5,552 nt of DNA from contig VHDG01000304.1 of the NCBI GenBank assembly GCA_016871475.1, forward strand, positions 1 through 5,552, given 5' to 3'. Below, one piece after another: positions 1 to 5,552 of the stretch (its first letter is position 1; every line of letters starts with the position of its first letter). Under the pieces are notes generated by a model. That model searched no databases. It saw only the letters and a list, made by a program, of their open reading frames with translations, and was not told the DNA's origin. The stretch comes from Verrucomicrobiota bacterium. Lineage in GTDB: Bacteria > Verrucomicrobiota > Verrucomicrobiia > Limisphaerales > UBA11320. The position numbers and the translations under genes are program-made.

Positions 1-933
1 ATTGCCATCGGAGCTCCATTCGAACTCGAACGGACGGTCACGTTTGGCCACTTGAGCGCGAAGGGAAGGGATGGAGTGTTGGAGGATCGACGCCTGGATC
101 AGGACTACCTGCAAACGGATGCACAGATCAATCCGGGCAACAGCGGCGGTCCCCTCGTGAATATTTCCGGGGAAGTCATCGGGATCAACACCCTGGTCAG
201 AGGCATCCGCACCGGAATTGGGTTTGCGATTCCCGTGAATCATGCCCAGCGCGTTGCGGATCAATTGATCCGAAACGGCCGATACTCCCGCAGTTGGATC
301 GGGATCGCCGTTCAGCCCGTTAACGAAACGCCGCAACTCAAGTCGATGTTTCCCGAGACGGAGCAAGGCTTGGTTGTGAAGCAGATTGATCGGACGGGGC
401 CTGCGGGGGGTACTGATTTGAAACCTGGGGATCTCATCGTGTCGATCGATGGTCATCCCACGTTCAAGCCGCGCGATTTGAAGGATGCCATTCGGGCCAA
501 GGATCCCGGGACGGTCGTGCAGATTTGCATCAATCGCGGAGGCAAGCTGACGACCATCAAATTGAAAACCGAGGAGATGCCTGTGGAGGGTGAGGGCAGG
601 CAAGCGAGGGATTCCGGGGAGGATTCCGGGGAGACCGGCCGGGAGGAATTCTTTGGTTTAAGGATGGAAGTCGTCCCTGATGAACTGGCGAAGCGGGAGG
701 GATTGGATCGACGTCAGGGGGTTTTGATCTCGGATGTGCGGGCGGGAAGTGTTGCTGAGCAATGCGGGATCCGGCCTGGGAGCGTGTTGACTGAGATCAA
801 TCGCAAACCGGTGACACATCCAAAGCAGGCCCGTGAGATGTTGCAGACTCTGTCGAAGGCTCCGTCGGTTGCGGTGAGTATTGTGAGGTACGGTCAGGCG
901 AGTTTTGAGATTCTTCAAGCTCCCGGGCTTTGA
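1..933 (+). CDS. HtrA/DegP-like periplasmic serine protease with two PDZ domains, 5' end missing
   Basis: The reading frame is open from the first base and ends with TGA, giving 310 visible codons; the start, signal peptide and the catalytic His and Asp lie before the window. The active-site motif NPGNSGGPLVN is present, with the nucleophile serine codon at 142-144, followed by GEVIGINT and IGFAIPVN, which are typical of the last strands of the HtrA trypsin-like domain. PDZ1 runs from about 292 to 573 (starts near WIGIAVQPV, contains LKPGDLIVSIDG). PDZ2 runs from about 652 to 921 (contains IRPGSVLTEIN). A charged Gly/Glu-rich linker with a DSGE duplication separates them. Family members degrade or refold damaged envelope proteins, with the PDZ domains binding substrate C-termini and controlling oligomers. 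The segment before the active site (AIGAPFELERTVTFGHLSA) departs from the usual AIGNPFGLGxTVTxGIVSA. DegP, DegQ and other HtrA paralogues cannot be told apart here. TTG at 52 is internal, not the start. Confidence 0.93.
   Translation: MAIGAPFELERTVTFGHLSAKGRDGVLEDRRLDQDYLQTDAQINPGNSGGPLVNISGEVIGINTLVRGIRTGIGFAIPVNHAQRVADQLIRNGRYSRSWIGIAVQPVNETPQLKSMFPETEQGLVVKQIDRTGPAGGTDLKPGDLIVSIDGHPTFKPRDLKDAIRAKDPGTVVQICINRGGKLTTIKLKTEEMPVEGEGRQARDSGEDSGETGREEFFGLRMEVVPDELAKREGLDRRQGVLISDVRAGSVAEQCGIRPGSVLTEINRKPVTHPKQAREMLQTLSKAPSVAVSIVRYGQASFEILQAPGL
609..632 (+). repeat. 12-bp perfect tandem duplication in the PDZ1-PDZ2 linker
   Basis: The unit GGATTCCGGGGA occurs twice back to back, at 609-620 and 621-632. 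Because it is a multiple of three it keeps frame and gives DSGE twice in the linker of the HtrA-like protease. It looks like a small slippage duplication in a flexible, acidic linker; no function is implied. Confidence 0.85.
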
Positions 934-1069
934 CGCAGGAGAGGGAAGGCTGATCTTTCGCGGAAGGGTTCGGATGCGCCGGAGCTCATCCCAGGAACTC
1001 GCGTCGCCGCGCCAACGATCAACCATCCGCTATTGGCAAGCGGCCGGGGATAGGTAAAGCTCCGCCCCG

Positions 1070-3301
1070 ATGATTCTAACTCCAGCGGAACTCGACTCGC
1101 TCGCGGGTGTAATTCACCAGTCCCCTCATCAACTCCTGGGCATGCATCCTCTCGGGGACGGCTCCGGTGTCGTGGTGCGTGCGTTCGTTCCATGGGCATC
1201 CAAGGTGGAGGCCGCTCCTGCGCATGATCGGAAGCTGCCGACGTTCCAGCTCAAGAAGATCCACGACGCGGGAATCTTTGAGGGGGTCGCCAAAGGTCCC
1301 AAGTCTGTTTACGCCTACGACCTTGTTCTTACGGACTCAGAAGGCCGCCAGCATCGACAACGCGATCCTTACTCCTTCCTCCCCTCCTTGGGAGAAACGG
1401 ACATCTATCTGTTCTCGCAGGGCAACGAGCGTCGGATTTACGACAAGCTGGGTGCTCAGCTGCGCGAGTACGACGGAGTGAAGGGGACATCCTTTGCGGT
1501 CTGGGCCCCCAACGCCCGCCGGGTGAGCGTCGTGGGAAGCTTCAATGGGTGGGATGGTCGCTGCCACGCCATGCGCCTTCTCGGCTCCTCGGGGATATGG
1601 GAGATCTTCATTCCGAACTTGGGCGAAGGCACCTTGTATAAGTATGAGGTTCACGACGCCCGGGGACGAATCTCGCTGAAGACTGACCCCTTCGGGTTCC
1701 TGTTCGAACTTCCGCCCAAGACATCCTCGATCGTCTGGAACACACGTAAACATTCCTGGTCGGATTCTGCGTGGTTGAAGGCACGAGCCAGCAAAGATCT
1801 GCTCCGTTCGCCCATGAGCGTTTACGAGCTGCATCTGGGATCATGGCGCAAGAAAAACGCGTTTGAGTCGTTGTCTTACCGGGAGATGGCCGCCCCGTTG
1901 CGAGACTATCTGCTCAAGATGGGTTTCACCCATGTCGAGCTTCTGCCGGTGGCTGAGCATGCCTTCTACCCATCGTGGGGATATCAGGTGACCGGGTTCT
2001 TCGCCCCGACGAGCCGGTATGGCACACCGGATGATTTTCAGTATCTGGTCGATGAACTGCATCAGGCTGGGATCGGTGTTTTGATGGATTGGGTCCCCGC
2101 TCATTTTCCGCGGGACGAGTGGGCCTTGGCCCAATTTGATGGCACCGCGTTGTTTGAGCATGAGGATCCTCGTCAGGGGGCCCATCAGGACTGGGGCACT
2201 CTGATCTTCAATTTTGGCCGGCACGAAGTTCGAAATTTTCTAACGGCCAACGCTCTGTTTTGGTGCGATCGCTACCATATTGACGGCCTTCGGGTGGACG
2301 CCGTGGCTTCGATGCTGTACCTCGATTACTCGCGCAAGGAGGGGGAATGGGTTCCCAACGAGCATGGAGGCCGTGAGAATCTCCAGGCCGTTGAGTTTCT
2401 CAAGCACTTCAACCACGTCGTGCACACCGAGGCACCCGGCGTGGCAACCATTGCGGAGGAGTCCACGGCCTGGCCCATGGTTTCAAGACCCCCCTACCTT
2501 GGCGGCCTGGGTTTTTCCCTGAAGTGGAACATGGGCTGGATGCACGACACGCTGAACTATTTCAAACGTGAGCCGATTCACCGTCAGTTCCACCAGAACG
2601 ACCTCACTTTCGCGATGCTGTATCAGGGGCACGAGAACTTTGTCCTGCCCCTGTCCCACGATGAGGTGGTTCACGGGAAGGGGTCGCTGATCCGGCGGAT
2701 GCCTGGCGATGACTGGCAACGGTTCGCAAACCTGCGCACGCTTCTTGGTTATCAGTGGCTGTTTCCGGGCAAGAAGCTGTTGTTCATGGGAGGCGAATTC
2801 GGACAGAGCAACGAATGGAATGCCAACGCCGAACTGGATTGGAGTCTCCTGCAGGCGGGTCCGTATCACGCGGGAGTCCAGGAGTTTGTCCGGCAGCTCA
2901 ATCACCTTTATCAGCGCGAACCGGCCCTGTGGGAGACGGACTTCGATCCTGAGGGATTCTTTTGGGTGGACTGCACGGACCATGCGAACAGCGTGCTGTC
3001 GTTCGTGCGGCAAACGAAGGATCATCGCAGCAGGCTGCTTGTGGTGCTTAACCTGACGCCGGTGCTCAGGACGGGTTATCGCGTCGGCGTGCCCGAGCCA
3101 GGACGCTGGTTGGAGTTGTGCAACAGCGATGCTGCGGGGGTTGGGGGATCGAATCAGGGAAACCTCGGCGGAGCGAACGCCACCGGCCCGGCGTGCCACG
3201 GACATTCCCAGTCCCTGGAGCTGACGCTTCCTCCGTTGTCCATCCTCGTTTTTGCTCCAGAGCGGACACAGGGAAAAGCGGCAGCGCCGCGTCGCGGCTG
3301 A
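1070..3301 (+). CDS. glgB: 1,4-alpha-glucan (glycogen) branching enzyme, GH13 family
   Basis: Complete 743-aa protein, close to the 728 aa of E. coli GlgB. It cuts alpha-1,4 glucan chains and transfers the piece to a C6 hydroxyl, making alpha-1,6 branches in cytoplasmic glycogen. Domains: an N1 module at residues 1-105 (PHQLLGMHP), a CBM48 module at about 125-220 (FAVWAPNARRVSVVGSFNGW), a GH13 barrel at about 250-620 starting at VYELHLGSW, and a C-terminal beta domain ending near LTLPPLSILVF. All four GH13 regions are intact: DWVPAHFP (D340, H345), GLRVDAVASM (nucleophile D410), IAEESTAWP (acid/base E463) and LSHDEVVHGK (D531). The spacing of D410, E463 and D531 equals that of E. coli D405, E458 and D526. 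The ATG is the first possible start, since an in-frame TAA lies at 1055-1057. No good Shine-Dalgarno sequence precedes it. It sits 136 bases after the protease gene and 58 bases before the EEP gene. No other glycogen gene is visible. Confidence 0.97.
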   Translation: MILTPAELDSLAGVIHQSPHQLLGMHPLGDGSGVVVRAFVPWASKVEAAPAHDRKLPTFQLKKIHDAGIFEGVAKGPKSVYAYDLVLTDSEGRQHRQRDPYSFLPSLGETDIYLFSQGNERRIYDKLGAQLREYDGVKGTSFAVWAPNARRVSVVGSFNGWDGRCHAMRLLGSSGIWEIFIPNLGEGTLYKYEVHDARGRISLKTDPFGFLFELPPKTSSIVWNTRKHSWSDSAWLKARASKDLLRSPMSVYELHLGSWRKKNAFESLSYREMAAPLRDYLLKMGFTHVELLPVAEHAFYPSWGYQVTGFFAPTSRYGTPDDFQYLVDELHQAGIGVLMDWVPAHFPRDEWALAQFDGTALFEHEDPRQGAHQDWGTLIFNFGRHEVRNFLTANALFWCDRYHIDGLRVDAVASMLYLDYSRKEGEWVPNEHGGRENLQAVEFLKHFNHVVHTEAPGVATIAEESTAWPMVSRPPYLGGLGFSLKWNMGWMHDTLNYFKREPIHRQFHQNDLTFAMLYQGHENFVLPLSHDEVVHGKGSLIRRMPGDDWQRFANLRTLLGYQWLFPGKKLLFMGGEFGQSNEWNANAELDWSLLQAGPYHAGVQEFVRQLNHLYQREPALWETDFDPEGFFWVDCTDHANSVLSFVRQTKDHRSRLLVVLNLTPVLRTGYRVGVPEPGRWLELCNSDAAGVGGSNQGNLGGANATGPACHGHSQSLELTLPPLSILVFAPERTQGKAAAPRRG
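3278..3298 (+). other. Two overlapping GC-rich hairpins at the glgB 3' end
   Basis: GCGGC (3278-3282) can pair with GCCGC (3286-3290) across an AGC loop. The same GCCGC arm can instead pair with GCGGC (3294-3298) across a GTC loop, so the two 5-bp stems exclude each other. They lie in the last codons of glgB (AAAPRRG tail), directly before the TGA. No T-run follows, so this is not a standard intrinsic terminator. It may be only a by-product of GC-rich Ala/Arg codons. Confidence 0.3.
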
Positions 3302-3359
3302 GGCATTGCTTTCAGGCCTTGCAGTGTTTCGACAGAGACGCTAATTGCCCTGTGCTCAT

Positions 3360-4241
3360 ATGAGAATGATTCCTCTGATCGCCCTGTTGCTCGCGATTCT
3401 CCTCCGTCCTGCGACGGGCTCATGCAGCCAGGCTCCGGCCGGATCTCCGAACCCCGTCAGGGAATCCCGCTTGCGAGCGGTCACCTTCAACCTCCGTTTC
3501 GCCAGTGACAAGTCGCCCAACAGCTGGGCAGCCCGTCGTCCGGTCATCAAGTCGTGCTGGAACTGGATGGACGCCGACATTGTTGGAACTCAGGAAGGAC
3601 TCTTTCGACAGATCAAGGATATGGAGGCCGACCTGCCCGGCTACAACTGGATAGGTCTGGGGCGGGATGGAGGGAGCCGGGGAGAGTTCATGGCGATCTT
3701 CTTCAAGAAGCGGCGGTTTGAGGTCATGGAATTTGATCACTTCTGGCTGTCGGACACACCCTCGCTTATTGCATCAACGAATTGGGGAAACACCAACCGA
3801 AGGATGGCAACCTGGGCGCGATTCAAGGATCGCAGGGACGGACGCGAGTTCATCTGCCTGAACACGCATCTGGATCATGCGATACAGGGGGCGCGGGAGA
3901 AGGGAGCAAGACTCATCCGGGACCGGGTGTTGGCGATGAAACCCGAGCTGCCGGTGCTTGTCCTTGGTGATTTCAACGCCGAACCTGATCGCGAGTCGAC
4001 CTACCACATTCTCACACATGACGGGCTTTTCCGTGACGCCTGGACCCACGCCCGCACTCGTCGAAACGAGGCTCTGAGCACCTTTCACGATTTCAGGGGA
4101 GCAGTTCCCGGAAGTTTCAGGATCGATTGGATTCTCACCCGGGGTGCCTGGTCATGGGATCACGCCGAGACTGTGGTGTTTCAGAAGGGCGGCCAGTTTC
4201 CGAGCGATCACCATCCCGTGCTTGCGGATCTAAGGTGGTGA
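3360..4241 (+). CDS. Exported endonuclease/exonuclease/phosphatase (EEP) family protein
   Basis: A 293-aa protein of the DNase I-like metal-dependent phosphoesterase fold, most like the uncharacterised bacterial subgroup often called EEP-1. A signal peptide is visible: MRM, a hydrophobic run IPLIALLLAILL, then RPATGSCSQA, so it is probably exported. The Cys sits in a poor lipobox, so a lipoprotein is possible but not favoured. Core motifs are all present: TFNLRF (N44), GTQEG (metal ligand E79), NTHLDH (H170), LGDFNAEPD (D204, N206), IDWIL (D256) and SDHHPVLADL (D283, H284). It should therefore be an active Mg-dependent hydrolase, but the substrate (nucleic acid, phospholipid head group or sugar/inositol phosphate) cannot be read from sequence. 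Start choice: an in-frame TAA at 3342-3344 limits starts to TTG 3345, ATG 3360 or ATG 3366. ATG 3360 gives a normal signal peptide with Arg at position 2. TTG 3345 has a weak AGAG (3334-3337) at good spacing and remains possible. It may share a transcript with glgB. Confidence 0.9.
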   Translation: MRMIPLIALLLAILLRPATGSCSQAPAGSPNPVRESRLRAVTFNLRFASDKSPNSWAARRPVIKSCWNWMDADIVGTQEGLFRQIKDMEADLPGYNWIGLGRDGGSRGEFMAIFFKKRRFEVMEFDHFWLSDTPSLIASTNWGNTNRRMATWARFKDRRDGREFICLNTHLDHAIQGAREKGARLIRDRVLAMKPELPVLVLGDFNAEPDRESTYHILTHDGLFRDAWTHARTRRNEALSTFHDFRGAVPGSFRIDWILTRGAWSWDHAETVVFQKGGQFPSDHHPVLADLRW

Positions 4242-4242
4242 T

Positions 4243-4266
4243 TGCCCGGGGCACTTACTTCTTTTT
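4243..4266 (+). terminator. Possible weak terminator after the EEP gene
   Basis: TGCCC (4243-4247) and GGGCA (4249-4253) form a short perfect palindrome, realistically a 4-bp stem with a 3-nt loop. It is followed on the + strand by a T-rich stretch at 4255-4266. It lies directly after the EEP stop codon, where a terminator is expected. The stem is shorter than most intrinsic terminators, and the T-stretch is also the complement of the cyclase's terminal Lys codons, so chance is a serious alternative. On the minus strand no T-run follows, so it would act in one direction only. Confidence 0.25.
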
Positions 4267-5552
4267 GGCCTCGAACACTCCCGTCCATCCAGGTCCTGGA
4301 GGGTTGGCGATGAGGCTTCGGCAGCGGTTGATGTAAACCTCAGCGAGGCCATCGTTGGGATCGCGAGCGAGCAGTTGTTCAAAGCCTGCCAGGGCCGGCC
4401 CGAATTCCTGCTGTCGATACTGCCTCACTGACTGCTCGTGAAGCGAAAGCCATTCGGGGATCGAACGGATGTCTGTGCATCCGGGAGTTATCGTGAACAC
4501 CTCCACGGGCTTGGTCTTTCCCTTGACCGTCACCCAGTCCACGGTCCGCAGCGGAATCCGATCCTTCACGAGCTGAGCCACGGTTTCCCCCAGCAGCAAG
4601 TCCACCCCATACTCCTTGGTCAGGCTTTCCAACCGGGATGCCAGATTCACCGCATCTCCGATGATCGACACCTCCATCTTCTCCTCGGATCCAAGGTTGC
4701 CGACGATCACCTCGCCGTGGTTGATTCCGATGCCGAAAGCCAGCGGGGGTGCGCCGCGCTCAGACCACATGGAGTTGAGACGCTTCAGGGCTTCCCGCAT
4801 CTGAATGGCCGACAGGACGGCGCGCTCTGCATCGGCCTCGTGGCCCGTGGTGACGAAGCTTCCCCAGTCAGCCATGACCGCATCACCTATGAACTTGTCC
4901 AGACGTCCCCGGTTCTTCACGACGATATCCACCATCTGCTGGAAATATTCGTTCAGCTGCTTCACGAGCAGGGAGGCGTCGGCTGCCTCGGTCATGGTCG
5001 TAAACCCGCGGACATCCGAGAAAAGGATGGTCACCCTGCGGCGGACGCCCGTGAGCGAATGGAGGTAGGTCTGCGGGTTGTCGAGCAGCTCTCTGACGAC
5101 ATCCTTCGACACATATCTCTCCAGGGTTCGACGCAGCTGCGCCTTGTCGCGTCTGGCCTGGGCGAAATCGTTCACCATGCTGATGGCGGTGGATCCCATC
5201 AGGCTCAGCATGGGGGAGGTCACTGCCACGAATGTGTCCGCGTGGTCATACAGGAGTTGTGACAGCACCAGATAGAGAATCGCGGACAAGCCTGCGACGA
5301 AGAACCGGTAGAGAAGATTGCTGAAACGCCAGGCGAGGAGCCAGGCTACCATGCCTGCCCAGAGCGACAGGAAAAAGTTGGTGAGCGGAGGGGCTTCGGT
5401 AAGAAACGCACGATCCAGGGCTGCGGCCAGGATGTTCACGTGGATCAACGGTCCGAGCATGTCCTGAGCGAAAGGAGTCCGGTGTCGATCCTGGAAAATC
5501 CTCGCCATGGGCCCAACCACGACGATGGCGTCCTTGAACAGGCCCTTCTTTA
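4255..5552 (-). CDS. CHASE2-type membrane adenylate cyclase (class III), N-terminus missing
   Basis: The frame is open to the window edge on the minus strand, so the start and most of the sensor are not visible; GTG at 5520 is internal. Order along the protein: the end of a CHASE2 domain (FKDAIVVVG, then DRHRTPF and GPLIHVNILAAAL, 5550 to about 5400), three transmembrane segments (about 5379-5329, 5310-5248, 5235-5173), a signalling helix (5172-5083, with RRTLERYVS), the cyclase domain (about 5043-4486) and a helical tail. Metal-binding Asp codons are at 5014-5016 (LFSDVRGFT) and 4882-4884 (IGDAVMADWG). The adenine-selecting Lys (4678-4680) and Asp (4654-4656, IIGDAVN) and the transition-state Asn (4645-4647) and Arg (4633-4635, NLASRLE) are present, so it should make cAMP from ATP, not cGMP. 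In this family CHASE2 is an extracytoplasmic sensor of mostly unknown ligands. The C-terminus PGWTGVFEAKKK follows a TPR-like stretch, as is common in these proteins. It converges on the EEP gene with 13 bases between the stops. Confidence 0.93.
   Translation of the reverse strand, partial: KKGLFKDAIVVVGPMARIFQDRHRTPFAQDMLGPLIHVNILAAALDRAFLTEAPPLTNFFLSLWAGMVAWLLAWRFSNLLYRFFVAGLSAILYLVLSQLLYDHADTFVAVTSPMLSLMGSTAISMVNDFAQARRDKAQLRRTLERYVSKDVVRELLDNPQTYLHSLTGVRRRVTILFSDVRGFTTMTEAADASLLVKQLNEYFQQMVDIVVKNRGRLDKFIGDAVMADWGSFVTTGHEADAERAVLSAIQMREALKRLNSMWSERGAPPLAFGIGINHGEVIVGNLGSEEKMEVSIIGDAVNLASRLESLTKEYGVDLLLGETVAQLVKDRIPLRTVDWVTVKGKTKPVEVFTITPGCTDIRSIPEWLSLHEQSVRQYRQQEFGPALAGFEQLLARDPNDGLAEVYINRCRSLIANPPGPGWTGVFEAKKK

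Noticed and set aside
934..1069. Promoter or terminator in the gap between the protease gene and glgB
   Set aside because: TTGGCA at 1033-1038 resembles a -35 box, but the only -10-like sequence (TAGGTA, 1051-1056) is a poor match and only 12 bases away. A 5-bp CGGGG/CCCCG pairing (1045-1049 with 1065-1069) has a 15-base loop. No terminator hairpin with a T-run is seen.
2483..3205. Minus-strand open frame of 240 codons within glgB
   Set aside because: It is fully antisense to conserved GH13 sequence, has no recognisable motif, and fits the usual mirror-frame effect at high GC.
3121..3220. Gly/Asn-rich stretch in GlgB (GVGGSNQGNLGGANATG) as a possible insertion
   Set aside because: Branching enzymes normally carry a GGSNxGNxGG-like loop at this place in the C-terminal beta domain, so it is a family feature.
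3302..3359. Promoter or small RNA between glgB and the EEP gene
   Set aside because: In 58 bases no convincing -35/-10 pair or stable stem-loop with a T-run was found.
4438..5262. Long + strand open frame (274 codons) opposite the cyclase gene
   Set aside because: It lies wholly antisense to a gene with clear family motifs and shows no domain or sensible composition (rich in His, Gly and Arg); it is a shadow of GC-rich coding DNA.
1..5552. Novel defence, mobile or biosynthetic system made of these four genes
   Set aside because: All four proteins belong to well-known, functionally unrelated families; no transposase, integrase, repeat array, tRNA or abrupt change in composition was seen.

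Overview
The window holds four protein-coding genes and almost no spare DNA. No RNA gene, mobile element, CRISPR array or origin was recognised. G+C content is high by eye. The gene set (a two-PDZ HtrA protease, a full-length GlgB, a secreted DNase I-like hydrolase and a CHASE2-type adenylate cyclase) points to a Gram-negative, free-living bacterium. The protein style and the lack of a clear Shine-Dalgarno sequence before glgB would fit the Planctomycetes-Verrucomicrobia group, but that placement is inference and was not tested.

Layout. Positions 1-933 (+) are the C-terminal part of an HtrA/DegP-like serine protease: the catalytic serine and two PDZ domains are present, while the His and Asp of the triad lie before the window. 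A 136-base gap follows. Positions 1070-3301 (+) are a complete glycogen branching enzyme (glgB, 743 aa) with all GH13 catalytic residues. After 58 bases, 3360-4241 (+) encodes an exported endonuclease/exonuclease/phosphatase (EEP) family protein. On the opposite strand, tail to tail and only 13 bases away, 4255-5552 (-) encodes a class III adenylate cyclase whose N-terminal CHASE2 sensor continues beyond the window.

How the genes relate. glgB and the EEP gene are close enough to share a transcript, but no shared pathway is evident. The protease acts in envelope protein quality control, GlgB in cytoplasmic glycogen synthesis, the EEP protein outside the cytoplasm on an unknown phosphoester, and the cyclase at the inner membrane making cAMP. 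No other glycogen gene is in view. The window looks like an ordinary chromosomal region, and I found no convincing evidence of a new multi-gene system. The points worth a second look are local: a divergent segment before the protease active site, the unknown substrate of the exported EEP protein, the very tight convergent gene end, and a few small repeats and hairpins.
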